Source: Promethearchaeota archaeon
GTDB lineage: Archaea > Asgardarchaeota > Lokiarchaeia > Sigyniarchaeales > SOKP01
DNA: 64,000 bases
Assembly: GCA_019058425.1 (NCBI GenBank)
Contig: JAHPYZ010000011.1
Span: 1-64,000 of the forward strand
Direction of reading: 5' to 3'
Part shown: piece by piece, positions 1-8,773 of the stretch
Layout of the letters: the number at the start of each line of letters is the position of its first letter
How positions within the stretch are numbered: the stretch's first letter is position 1
Position numbers and translations under genes: made by a program
Notes under the pieces: generated by a model
The model's input: the letters and a program-made list of their open reading frames with translations, nothing else
Databases searched by the model: none
Told to the model about the DNA's origin: nothing

Positions 1-275
1 ATTTAGTGGCATTAGCAGCAAAAGATAATAATATTCCGTTTTATGTGGCTGCTCCAACGTCAACTTTATCGCTTACTGATACCATTAATGACGTTACCAT
101 TGAACAACGAGACAGTAAAGAGGTAAGTAATGTGTTAGGAAAAGTTCAAATTGTCCCAAATGGAGTAGAGTGCTTGAATTATGCATTTGATATAACACCG
201 TTTAGGCTTGTAACTGGTATAATTACAGAAGATGGAGTCTATACACCAGAGGAGCTATTGAAAAAGTATAAATAA
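1..275 (+). CDS. 3' end of an eIF2B-like / MtnA-family sugar-phosphate isomerase (partial)
   Basis: This is the C-terminal part of a gene that enters the window from the left; the frame is open from base 3 back to the edge. The segment with NIPFYVAAPTST, a later ERD and the region around GVECLNYAFDITP matches the C-terminal Rossmann-like domain of the eIF2B alpha/beta/delta, MtnA and ribose-1,5-bisphosphate isomerase superfamily. In archaea these proteins isomerise methylthioribose-1-phosphate or ribose-1,5-bisphosphate, or resemble translation factor 2B. The piece is too short to decide between them. The first in-frame GTG at base 6 is almost certainly internal. Confidence 0.75.
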   Translation, partial: LVALAAKDNNIPFYVAAPTSTLSLTDTINDVTIEQRDSKEVSNVLGKVQIVPNGVECLNYAFDITPFRLVTGIITEDGVYTPEELLKKYK

Positions 276-319
276 ACATAGAGAATTATTTTCTTTACAA
301 ATTTTTAAAGGTTAATTTA

Positions 320-547
320 ATGGAAAGAAAGAAATATCTTCAGATAGGTTTGCTATGTTTAGTACTAACTATCTTATGTTTATTGATTTTTATTATTATT
401 TCAGTGGTAGCAAATGCATATTATTCTGGAAGTCCTTTGTTTCTATCTGCTATTGAAATTATTAGTTTGATTTTAATTGTTTCTTCTATTACAGGAGGAG
501 TATTGGCATGCTTATTAATTGCATTGTATTTTATTAAAAAAATCTAA
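320..547 (+). CDS. small two-TM membrane protein, unknown
   Basis: A 75-residue protein begins with a basic stretch (MERKKYLQIG). It then has two hydrophobic segments, at about residues 8-32 and 42-70, separated by a short polar loop (YYSGSPLF). It ends in KKI, so both ends probably face the cytoplasm. It lies 44 bp downstream of the isomerase gene and could be co-transcribed. I recognise no family. The composition and two clear helices suggest a real small membrane protein, but nothing in the sequence gives a function. Confidence 0.45.
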   Translation: MERKKYLQIGLLCLVLTILCLLIFIIISVVANAYYSGSPLFLSAIEIISLILIVSSITGGVLACLLIALYFIKKI

Positions 548-572
548 AGTACAATTCATAATTTTTTTCTAA

Positions 573-695
573 TTAGAAATTTGCCAATATAGTCTTTATT
601 TGGAGAATATTTTTAGCCTTATTTAACTGATGCCTTTTGATCTTGGAATTTTCAACATCTCTCATTAACCATAAATAAATTTTTTTTGAAGAAAC
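573..695 (-). pseudogene. decayed C-terminal remnant of a tRNA-dihydrouridine synthase
   Basis: On the minus strand this segment reads through about 33 codons closely matching the end of the intact dus gene at 1711-2691. WLMRD, ENSKI, RHQLNKAK and IKTILA recur, and it stops at the same place (TAA at 573-575). The nucleotide match is also direct: around 611-672 it aligns with 1751-1811 with roughly a dozen differences and one gap. Upstream of the Trp codon the homology fades and no start or catalytic part remains. The flavoprotein gene at 838-1677 now separates it from the intact gene. It is best read as the leftover of a duplicated dus gene. Confidence 0.7.
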
Positions 696-837
696 GGTTT
701 CTTGCTAATTTCTGCCATAATTTTGACCATAAAGCCATGTTGTTGGATCTATATAGCTTAAAAATTGGTCTAATATTATTTTTTATACAATTTTTCTTTT
801 TTATTTTACATAGAAAATTTATACAGGTAGATAAAAG

Positions 838-1677
838 ATGAAAATTTTAACAATTATGGGAGGTCCTAGGAAAGGATATGGAGCTATTTGTATGGAAAAA
901 TTTGAAAAGGAATTAAAATTCCTTCAGGAAGTTGAATTTGAATATTTATACCTTAAAGATGTTAATCTAAACTCCTGTAGAGGTTGTTGTAATTGTTTTT
1001 TTAAGGGAGAAGATAAGTGTCCGGTAGGAAACGATGATCGGAATGAGATCTTTAACAAGATGGATCAGGCAGATGGAGTGATTTTCATGGCTCCTATTTA
1101 TGCCCTACATGTTCCTGCTTTGATGAAAAACTTTTTTGATAGGTTTTCGTACATTTTTCATAGACCTTATTTTTTTGGAAAAATAGCAATCGGCATTTGC
1201 AATCAAGGAATTAGTGGAGCAAAAAGGGTTACAAGTTATTTTAATGATGTTGCTTCATCTTGGGGCTTTAATTTCGTGAATGAATTAAAATTAAGCACAA
1301 TTCCTTATACAGGAGTAGAAAAAAAGATGGTCAAGAAAATTCGAAAATCCTGCAAGACTCTCATAAATGCATTAAATGGACCAAGATATCAAAAACCAAG
1401 TTTAGGAGATGTTCTTGGATTTAGAGTGAGGAAATTATTACATAATATAGCAAGAGATGAAACTAATGCAGATTATAAATATTGGTTTGAACAAGGATGG
1501 TTGAATGGTGATAAGAAATATTATTATGATGTTAGAATAGGTATTGGAAAAAGGATAATAGCGGGTCTTCTAAATCTAATATTAAAACCAAAATTCAAAG
1601 TGTTATTTGCTGAAGATCCTAAACAAATGTATACAAAATATCTAAAATTAGAATCTCTAAATTTTGAATCACTTTAA
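838..1677 (+). CDS. iron-sulfur flavoprotein, flavodoxin-fold NADPH-dependent FMN reductase family
   Basis: The N-terminus (ILTIMGGPRKGYG) is the FMN phosphate-binding loop of the flavodoxin-like reductase family. Residues 47-61 hold a compact cysteine cluster, C47-x2-C50-x2-C53-x7-C61, the spacing described for the 4Fe-4S site of archaeal iron-sulfur flavoproteins (Isf). It is followed by the typical APIYALHVPALMKNFFDR segment. The first 180 residues form this domain; a C-terminal extension of about 100 residues with two amphipathic or hydrophobic stretches is less usual. It probably moves electrons in the anaerobic cytoplasm, but donor and acceptor are unknown. The gene stands alone between the dus remnant and the intact dus gene. 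Confidence 0.8.
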   Translation: MKILTIMGGPRKGYGAICMEKFEKELKFLQEVEFEYLYLKDVNLNSCRGCCNCFFKGEDKCPVGNDDRNEIFNKMDQADGVIFMAPIYALHVPALMKNFFDRFSYIFHRPYFFGKIAIGICNQGISGAKRVTSYFNDVASSWGFNFVNELKLSTIPYTGVEKKMVKKIRKSCKTLINALNGPRYQKPSLGDVLGFRVRKLLHNIARDETNADYKYWFEQGWLNGDKKYYYDVRIGIGKRIIAGLLNLILKPKFKVLFAEDPKQMYTKYLKLESLNFESL

Positions 1678-1710
1678 AAAAATTAACAAAATATCAATAT
1701 TTTATTTTTT

Positions 1711-2691
1711 TTAAACATGTGCTAAAATTGTCTTGATATGCTGGATAGATTTTGCTTTATTTAGCTGATGCCTAATAATTTTAGAATTCTCAATATCTCT
1801 CATTAACCATATTGCGTTTCTTTTTAGTTCTATAAATTTAATTTCATCATTTCCTAATGGATGTGAGATTCCTCTTAAAAATTCATCAACTTTTTCCTCA
1901 TAAATCTTTATATACTCTTTAATCAAATCAATATTTCTTTTAGATGTAATTTCATTACCTTGGGTGAAATATTCATGGAGTTGGTTGAAAATTTGTGGAT
2001 TACCCATGGACTCCCTCCCTATCATTAAAGCATCCACTTGAGTATAATCAATAAAATACTTAGCACTTTTAGCACTAACAATGTCACCATTTCCTACCAA
2101 AGGAATTGCTAATCTCTCTTTCAGTTTTTTTACAGTCTCTAAATCCAATGTTCCCTCAGAAAAATTGCTCTTAACCATTCTAGCATGAATGATTAAAAAG
2201 TTTATTCCAGAATCATTTATCAAACGAGCCATCTCTTCAATATCAAAAGGTTTGTCATAACCTGTTCTAATTTTAAGAGAAATTGGCTTCGTTGAATGTT
2301 TTACTGCGGTTTGAATGAGTTGTCTTAAATTCTTAAAATCTTTCATGAGATATCCACCCTCTTTTGCTTTAATCGCTCTTTTGGATGGACATCCTGCATT
2401 TAAATCTAATACATCGTATTTATAACTTTCTAAGTAGTCAATTGTAGTTTTCAGAGCTTCTGGATCAGAACCAATTAATTGCACGCTAATGGGGCGTTCT
2501 TCTTCAATCTTAATTAAGTCTTTTTCTATAGATATCGGACTCTTTTCAATTCTTTTAGTATAAAGCATTGGAACACTTACTAAACCTACATTATAGAACT
2601 TTCTACAAAATCTCCTATAAGGTGCTGTAGTAACATTTAACATTGGAGCAAGAATATATCTATTGTCCAAATCAAGTGATCCAAGTCTCAT
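1711..2691 (-). CDS. dus: tRNA-dihydrouridine synthase
   Basis: A flavin-dependent enzyme that reduces uridine to dihydrouridine in tRNA. The 326-residue length is normal for the family. It opens with the barrel start YILAPMLNVTTAPYRRF, has the NAGCP motif near residue 100 carrying the catalytic cysteine, KIRTGYD in the middle of the barrel, and GNGDI followed by GRESMGNP for FMN phosphate binding. The C-terminal helical tRNA-binding domain includes WLMRDIENSK. It begins with ATG at 2691 and faces the GH20-like gene divergently. A degenerate copy of its tail lies at 573-695. Confidence 0.92.
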   Translation of the reverse strand: MRLGSLDLDNRYILAPMLNVTTAPYRRFCRKFYNVGLVSVPMLYTKRIEKSPISIEKDLIKIEEERPISVQLIGSDPEALKTTIDYLESYKYDVLDLNAGCPSKRAIKAKEGGYLMKDFKNLRQLIQTAVKHSTKPISLKIRTGYDKPFDIEEMARLINDSGINFLIIHARMVKSNFSEGTLDLETVKKLKERLAIPLVGNGDIVSAKSAKYFIDYTQVDALMIGRESMGNPQIFNQLHEYFTQGNEITSKRNIDLIKEYIKIYEEKVDEFLRGISHPLGNDEIKFIELKRNAIWLMRDIENSKIIRHQLNKAKSIQHIKTILAHV

Positions 2692-2798
2692 CGATTTAAA
2701 GCATATAGGGAATTTTACTTAAAATCTAAAATCATGAAGTTTTTTTAGTAAATGAAATTAACTATAATTAAATAAAGCTATTGTAAAGTATAAGTAAA

Positions 2799-3308
2799 AT
2801 GTCTAATTTCCTCAAAGAATTTAATTTTGAAAAAACCCCTAATAAAATTACCTATTTAGATAAAGATCCTCTAAAATTGAATAATGAATTTATTTTTTTT
2901 CATAACAAAAACAAATTTAGAAAAGAGCTCACTCGCCTCCAATATCTAATCAAATCTTATACTAAAGTACCCTTACACGCGGCAGGTATAAGAGATTCCT
3001 ACTTAAAAGAAGAGTTTTCAGAAAATTACTTGATACTTTTATTCACTACACATGAATATTGTAAAAAAGCAAATGAAATTATCAATCCAAATTCAAAAAT
3101 TGAACTAAATTCCGGATGCTTTTATCTTGAATCAAATTCAGATTTTTTACTCCTTCTTTCACGTGATATGGAAGGATTAGTTTATGGTATTGATGCCTTA
3201 GAAACCGTCTTAAAACAAGTCTTGGAAGATTATACAAATCAACAACGATTCGACGATTATATCAAAATTCGTCCATTTAAGCTAATGGATTGTATTAAAA
3301 CTATCTAA
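2799..3308 (+). CDS. stand-alone glycoside hydrolase family 20 N-terminal-like domain
   Basis: A protein of 169 residues. The stretch SGCFYLESNSDFLLLLSRD, then MEGLVYGIDALETVL and finally IKIRPFKLMDC, resembles the zincin-like domain that precedes the catalytic barrel in family 20 hexosaminidases: the 'activity, yes, within-domain Gly-x-x-Tyr-Gly' helix followed by a strand leading into the barrel. The barrel itself is absent, and the frame stops soon after the point where it would begin. It is therefore either a real single-domain protein or the front of a truncated hydrolase. No signal peptide is evident. It sits divergently from dus, with an A/T-rich promoter region between them. Confidence 0.45.
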   Translation: MSNFLKEFNFEKTPNKITYLDKDPLKLNNEFIFFHNKNKFRKELTRLQYLIKSYTKVPLHAAGIRDSYLKEEFSENYLILLFTTHEYCKKANEIINPNSKIELNSGCFYLESNSDFLLLLSRDMEGLVYGIDALETVLKQVLEDYTNQQRFDDYIKIRPFKLMDCIKTI

Positions 3309-3349
3309 ATCAAAATAAATAGAATATTTAAAGGTAAAAAGAAAAAGAT

Positions 3350-5068
3350 TTATCGAACAAATTTCCAAGGTTGTTGCCTTTTTAACCTATATGCCCGTTC
3401 AGCATAATCCATAATCATTCGATGGGTGTTAAAATATGCAGCTAATGAGATTGCGTTCTTTTGCATAAAGATCCACTCATCATGATCCATATAGGTAGGA
3501 ATAATTTTATTTTCTAGGGTTTCATAGATCACATTGGAATCAATGTCCCAACTATTCGAAACGCCTGGGACATCTGGATTTGAATCATCAGGGCCAATAG
3601 CCCAACCTGAAAGAGCATTCCTTTTATAAGCTTCTAACCACCATCCATCGAGAACACTAAAATTTGGAACACCATTTAATGCAGCTTTCATTCCACTAGT
3701 ACCACTTGCTTCACGATATCTATTAGGTGTATTAAGCCAAATGTCAACTCCTGATACAAGCATGTGAGAGAGATCCATATTGTAATTTTCCATCATTACA
3801 ACCTTTACACCATAGTTATCATAGAGATATTCACCCTTTTCATGAATTTCTTTGATATAATCTTTACCCATCGTATCTTTTGGATGAGCTTTTCCGGCGA
3901 AGATAAATTGAATACTATTTTTACAAATTTTACCTAGTCTATCAATATCATGAAATATGAGAACTGCTCTTTTATAGGTAGCAAAACGTCTAGCAAATCC
4001 AATTGTGATTAATTCTTCATCAAGTAAGTTCCAGCTATGACCTTTTTGATAATTAATGAGATTGAACTTATTCTCAATATGAGCATCAAAGAGATCTAAA
4101 TCATCCAATTCAATAGCGTTTTCGAGTACGGAGGGATTCGAACGCCAATCTGGCCACTTTCTTCCAAACATTTTTCGAAAAGGTTTAGAAACCCAAAAAG
4201 GTAAATGAACACCATTAGTAATATGGTCAATTTCATATTGAGGAAACATCTTCCTTGAGATATCCCCATGTTTTTTCGCAACAGCATTTCTGTACCTAGA
4301 AAGAGCCATACCAAGAAAAGTCATATTAAATTCTCCATTATCATCAGCAAGTTTTCGAATTTCTGAGGGCATTCTCTTTTTAAAAACTTTGTCAACTAAA
4401 TCTTGTTTGAAGCGATCATGACCTGCTGGTACAGGTGTATGGGTTGTAAATGCAACTTTTTCTTTTACTTTTTCGATATCACCTAATTCATTGTATAATT
4501 CTAGGGTAGAAAAAGATCCGTGGCCTTCATTCAGGTGATAAGTCTCAATATTATCGTATCCCAATGATTTTAAGAGTTTGACTCCCCCAATCCCTAAGAT
4601 CATTTCTTGTACTATTCGATTCCAACGACTCGTACTATCATAAAGAGATCCAGTCATCTTTTTCATCCAATCTTCATTACCTTCAACATCAGTAGTTAAA
4701 AGATAAATTGGTAGGACATGACCAGATTGACCTATTACTCGATAAAGCCATGCGCTTACAAGAACATCTTTATCTTCAATTTTCACAGAAATTGGTTTTT
4801 CTACTTTATCAAATTCATAATAAAAATTCCACGCAATTTCTTTTTCTCTTTGTTCGCCAAATTCATTAAAAAATTGGTAAAAATATCCAGAACTGTAGCA
4901 TAAACAAATACCGACCATAGGTATCTCTAAATCTGCTGCTGACCTTACAGTGTCTCCCGACAATACACCTAATCCGCCAGAATATGTAGGAATGTTACTA
5001 TCAATAGCAATCTCCATAGAAATATACGCCACTTTAGTATTAGCTCTTAATTCTTCATCAATTTCCAT
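3350..5068 (-). CDS. glgP: glycogen (alpha-glucan) phosphorylase, short archaeal type
   Basis: GT35-family enzyme releasing glucose-1-phosphate from alpha-glucans with pyridoxal phosphate. Recognisable parts are the N-terminal VAYISMEIAIDSNIPTYSGG and GVLSGD, the THTPVPAGHDRF segment in the middle, and the cofactor region EASGTSGMKAALNG followed by LDGWWLEA, in which the Lys of GMK is the expected PLP Schiff-base residue. At 572 residues it is of the shorter archaeal/thermophile class that lacks the long regulatory N-terminus of animal enzymes. It is monocistronic. With phosphoglycerate kinase elsewhere in the window it supports glycogen or maltodextrin breakdown. Confidence 0.9.
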   Translation of the reverse strand: MEIDEELRANTKVAYISMEIAIDSNIPTYSGGLGVLSGDTVRSAADLEIPMVGICLCYSSGYFYQFFNEFGEQREKEIAWNFYYEFDKVEKPISVKIEDKDVLVSAWLYRVIGQSGHVLPIYLLTTDVEGNEDWMKKMTGSLYDSTSRWNRIVQEMILGIGGVKLLKSLGYDNIETYHLNEGHGSFSTLELYNELGDIEKVKEKVAFTTHTPVPAGHDRFKQDLVDKVFKKRMPSEIRKLADDNGEFNMTFLGMALSRYRNAVAKKHGDISRKMFPQYEIDHITNGVHLPFWVSKPFRKMFGRKWPDWRSNPSVLENAIELDDLDLFDAHIENKFNLINYQKGHSWNLLDEELITIGFARRFATYKRAVLIFHDIDRLGKICKNSIQFIFAGKAHPKDTMGKDYIKEIHEKGEYLYDNYGVKVVMMENYNMDLSHMLVSGVDIWLNTPNRYREASGTSGMKAALNGVPNFSVLDGWWLEAYKRNALSGWAIGPDDSNPDVPGVSNSWDIDSNVIYETLENKIIPTYMDHDEWIFMQKNAISLAAYFNTHRMIMDYAERAYRLKRQQPWKFVR

Positions 5069-5228
5069 TTTTTATCACATTTTGATGTATATTTCGCTAA
5101 AATTATTGAAAAATAAGAATTTTATATATTACTTTTATAATCCTATAGTATAAAATCTTATCTTAAAAAAAACTGTTAAACTAAAAGTAGAAAAAAAATT
5201 AAGAAAAATATTTTTTAGATTATATTTT

Positions 5229-6491
5229 TTATCTCTCTTCTTGTATTTCTTCGAGAGTTTTACCTCTTGTTTCATAAGGTTTCAATATTAATGTAAATAG
5301 AGGTATTATCAACAATAATCCTGGTATTATCCAGAATATTGTCCAATTATCCAATGCTAACAATGCTGCAGCTATTAAAGGACCAAATACATATGAGATT
5401 CTTGTACCTAACGAAGCTATACCCATTCCAGTAGTTCTAATCTCTGTCCGAAAGACTTCAGTAAAATATACCATAATCCAAGTAAATAATACAGTCATAG
5501 AGAAGTATGCCAACCATAAGGTTACAGGATGCCCTGTAACTCCCAATAAGATAAATCCCAGAACTGAACCAACAGTACTAAAAACAAGAGTCACCTTTCT
5601 TGAAACCCTTTCCATAACTATACCAGATACAATCGCACCTACTAAGAGCATAAGACCTGCTACTAAAATAATTGTATCCCATTGAGGATACCAACCAGTA
5701 GGGGAAGTCTCAAGATAATATTGTTGCGCCCAAGAGTTTCCTACCTTTAAACCAATTGCCCATATACCATAAATTACAAATGCCATAAAAGCATATGTCC
5801 AATCTTTTTTATTAAAAGATTTTAATGCTTTTTTCATCTTAAGCAGCTCATGGCCTCTTTCTTCTTTTGCTTCCACCCATCTCTTAGGTTCTTTCATGAA
5901 ATACAGCAAAATTAATAATCCCATCATAACAAAAGCGAAGATTCCATAGCTCCATCTCCAACCTAGACTCTCAGCAATATCATCTCCTATGATAGCAGCC
6001 AGCGGTATAAGACTAATTAAGGTTGCGATACCTCCATAAAGAGCTCTCTTTTTAGCAGGAGACTCTTCACTTACAGGTATCTCCCATAGATTGCTGACTG
6101 TACCAGTTATAAGAATAGTATATAGAATAAAAAAACTCCAAATATTAGGTGTAAAGAATGGTATTAAAAGTGTTGGAACACCCATTAGAAGCAATAATAC
6201 TAGAGTACCTTTTTTCCTGCCGAATGCGTCTGTAAACCACGACAAAATAAAGACTGAGAATGTTGCAATCCCAAAAATTCCTTGCCAAAAAGCAAAAAAT
6301 TCATTAGAAGGAAGACTGTAATCTGTAAGAATATATGGAATCACTTGTCCTTCCATTAAATTCAAATTATTATCAAGAAAACCAACTAAGCCCATGAATA
6401 TAACAATGTACCATTGATATCTTTTTGATCTTAGTGTTTTTTCCTCGATTTCTTCATCTTTTTTTTTAATAAATGCGTCTACTTTTGACAT
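5229..6491 (-). CDS. major facilitator superfamily transporter, sugar-porter-like
   Basis: A 420-residue protein with about twelve hydrophobic helices and short cytoplasmic termini rich in charge. The loop after helix 2 reads DAFGRKKGT, matching the MFS signature G-x-x-x-D-x-x-G-R-R/K. The pattern of the second half (ERVSRKV after helix 8, a TEVFRTEIRTTGMG loop) resembles the sugar/metabolite porter branch. The substrate cannot be read from sequence. It lies just downstream of the divergent gap from glycogen phosphorylase but is transcribed alone. Confidence 0.8.
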   Translation of the reverse strand: MSKVDAFIKKKDEEIEEKTLRSKRYQWYIVIFMGLVGFLDNNLNLMEGQVIPYILTDYSLPSNEFFAFWQGIFGIATFSVFILSWFTDAFGRKKGTLVLLLLMGVPTLLIPFFTPNIWSFFILYTILITGTVSNLWEIPVSEESPAKKRALYGGIATLISLIPLAAIIGDDIAESLGWRWSYGIFAFVMMGLLILLYFMKEPKRWVEAKEERGHELLKMKKALKSFNKKDWTYAFMAFVIYGIWAIGLKVGNSWAQQYYLETSPTGWYPQWDTIILVAGLMLLVGAIVSGIVMERVSRKVTLVFSTVGSVLGFILLGVTGHPVTLWLAYFSMTVLFTWIMVYFTEVFRTEIRTTGMGIASLGTRISYVFGPLIAAALLALDNWTIFWIIPGLLLIIPLFTLILKPYETRGKTLEEIQEER

Positions 6492-6617
6492 GTATTTTAC
6501 TAAGTTGTTTTTACTTATAAAGCTATAATTATTTTTCTATTACTTCAAAGTAGTTATTTAGTGTGAGAAATGAAAAAAGAAAAAGAATAAAAAAGATTTT
6601 TTCAAAAAAAGCAAAAT

Positions 6618-7259
6618 TTAGATAATTAAGGGCTCACCGTCTTCTTCTAATATTTCAACCTTAATACTTGGTTCTTTTTTCTCAAGTAATTTCTTGAATT
6701 CACTTAAATCTTTTCCCCAGTTATGCATCGGGACAGCAATTTCAGGTTTAACATCTACTATAGAGTCAGTAGATTCATCAAAATCCATAGTATATGTTCC
6801 ACCACATGGCATTAATGCAACTGTTATGTTTCGACTTGCTAGATCTTTCATTTCAGGAATTCTTTCAGTGTCCCCTGCATGGTATACACTTTTACCTTCC
6901 GCAGTTACTATTATACCTGCCCATTCATTACGTTTAGGATGATTTGGCTTTTTGATATTATAAGCTGGAACTAACTCGATTGAAAGATCCTTATAGTCAA
7001 ATGAATGTCCTAATTTCAAAGGTGTACCATCAAATTTTTGCAGACTACTAGCAATACTCTCAGGACCTATAACAACCGTATCATCACTCATCAGTTTTCT
7101 TATACTACTTGAATCAAAATGATCTCCATGAGAGTGTGTTGAAACAATTATGTCTGCTTTTTCTGCTCCTTTTTTAATTTGGTAAGGGTCAAGATATATG
7201 ATTCTCCCGCTAGGAGTTTTTATTTTAAATGCAGCGTGACCTAACCACGTTATTTCCAA
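6618..7259 (-). CDS. metal-dependent hydrolase of the MBL fold (UPF0173-type)
   Basis: A 213-residue protein starting MEITWLGHAAFKIK, typical of UPF0173/L-ascorbate-lactonase-like metallo-beta-lactamase proteins. The metal motif is THSHGDHFD near residue 41, with later histidines in YHAGDTERIPEM and PMHNWGKD. The usual family length is about 210-230 residues, so it is complete. The physiological substrate is unknown for most members. It is the only gene in its short transcription unit. Confidence 0.85.
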   Translation of the reverse strand: MEITWLGHAAFKIKTPSGRIIYLDPYQIKKGAEKADIIVSTHSHGDHFDSSSIRKLMSDDTVVIGPESIASSLQKFDGTPLKLGHSFDYKDLSIELVPAYNIKKPNHPKRNEWAGIIVTAEGKSVYHAGDTERIPEMKDLASRNITVALMPCGGTYTMDFDESTDSIVDVKPEIAVPMHNWGKDLSEFKKLLEKKEPSIKVEILEEDGEPLII

Positions 7260-7377
7260 TTAATTTCCACCTCTTTGTTGATGAATATATAATTTATTAT
7301 AATGATAGGATACCTTAAAATAATAATGTATTAATAAAGATTTGAACTATGGTATACTATAAAATTTATGAGAAGAC

Positions 7378-7740
7378 CTAGTCTTCTTCTTCAAATTCCC
7401 ATTCGGGATTTTCAAGAGGAATTTTTTTTGTGATCCCATAATTATCTTCTTTTGATATATCGAGATTCTCAAACCTTTCATTGAATAATCTATCTTTAAA
7501 ATTTGGGATTTCGTTAATTAATTTAGGTTTTAACACAAAATTTGGAGGATGTGCATAGATTTTTTTCGGTGTTATTTCATCTATTAACTTCTTTTCAAGG
7601 TTTAGTTTCTTTTTAGAAATAAATCTATCGACATCAAGAACATTTGTCTCCTTTGGACTAATTGCTTTTAATGGTAAACTAGATCTTATTATTCGGCAAG
7701 TGGGACAATTAACTTCATCCAAACCGTGAATACAAGTCAT
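7378..7740 (-). CDS. small zinc-motif protein, unknown function
   Basis: A 120-residue protein beginning MTCIHGLDEVNCPTC, so C3, H5, C12 and C15 form a likely CxH...CxxC zinc knuckle. The rest is charged and low in predicted structure, with many Lys, Pro and Ile-Pro pairs and an acidic tail (EFEEED). I know no named family; the architecture resembles small Asgard-restricted proteins. An AGAAGAG stretch just upstream may serve as a ribosome site. The zinc knuckle plus a long disordered tail would fit an adaptor, but that is inference. Confidence 0.6.
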   Translation of the reverse strand: MTCIHGLDEVNCPTCRIIRSSLPLKAISPKETNVLDVDRFISKKKLNLEKKLIDEITPKKIYAHPPNFVLKPKLINEIPNFKDRLFNERFENLDISKEDNYGITKKIPLENPEWEFEEED

Positions 7741-7856
7741 TTTTCTCTTCTATAATTTTTCCAAGTTCTAAGTATTTCGAATTACTAGTATCATATATTT
7801 TTTATTATTATAATTTTTAGATACTATATTAAAACGCACTTTTTTAATGAAATAAA

Positions 7857-8636
7857 TTGTCGATAAAAGGAGTTTTTTTTGATCTTTATGGTACAATATT
7901 GGTCCCAAAAAATAACAGAAAAGCATGGGAAAAGTGGCTATTGACTTTTTACACACTCATGAGAAATAATGGTCTAAAACTTTCAAGAAGAGATTTTAGA
8001 AATTTATGTAATGGTTTTTTATCAAGAGAAGAACCCGTAGAGAAAGATAAAATCCTAACTGTTTATGAGAATAGAATTAAAGATTTTGCTATAGATTTAG
8101 GATTAGACCTTAAAATAAATGAGATAAAAAAAATTGCCAATGAAAGTGTTATTTCTTGGCATAATTATGTGGAGATCGATCCTGAAGCTATTCCATTACT
8201 AAAAAAATTAAAAAATGAGAAATGTCTTGCCTTGATAACTAATTTTGATCATCCTCCTTATATCTACTTAGTTTTATCCAAATACAAGCTCATGGAATAT
8301 TTTAAATATATAACTATTTCAGGAGAAATTGGCATCAAAAAACCCGATCCAAGAATTTTCGATAAGCCTCTTGAAAAATTTGAATTAAAACCACAAGAAG
8401 TTTTATACATTGGAGATAGTAGTGAAGATATTGAAGGTTCTCTAAAAGCTGGTATTAAGCCTATATTGATACAACGTCAAAATTTTAAGAAAAGATTGAT
8501 AGGAAATGATTATTTCTCAAATAAAAAAGTAAAAGAAAAAGAATTAACCATCAATAATCTAAATTTAATACCTTTTAAAACTATTTCACGACTAGGTGAG
8601 CTATATCAAATACTCGGTTTACTATCAACTTCTTAA
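7857..8636 (+). CDS. HAD-superfamily hydrolase
   Basis: The protein begins MSIKGVFFDLYGTI, HAD motif I with the nucleophile Asp in DLYGT. Motif II is in LITNFD, motif III Lys in GIKKPDPRIF, and motif IV in IGDSSEDIEG. The cap is the helical type 1 insertion between residues 20 and 100. The 259-residue length is normal for soluble phosphatases of the haloacid dehalogenase group. The only plausible start is TTG at 7857, because motif I begins almost immediately after it. Substrate unknown. Confidence 0.85.
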   Translation: MSIKGVFFDLYGTILVPKNNRKAWEKWLLTFYTLMRNNGLKLSRRDFRNLCNGFLSREEPVEKDKILTVYENRIKDFAIDLGLDLKINEIKKIANESVISWHNYVEIDPEAIPLLKKLKNEKCLALITNFDHPPYIYLVLSKYKLMEYFKYITISGEIGIKKPDPRIFDKPLEKFELKPQEVLYIGDSSEDIEGSLKAGIKPILIQRQNFKKRLIGNDYFSNKKVKEKELTINNLNLIPFKTISRLGELYQILGLLSTS

Positions 8637-8773
8637 TTCAATAGAAGGTGTCTATATATCATGATGAATGATATTTTTTATAAACTTTATAAATTTAAGT
8701 CAATTTTACCTAGTATTCAAAGATAAAAATATTTACTTTTATCCAATAAGAACAACCAAAAAGTGAAAATGTA

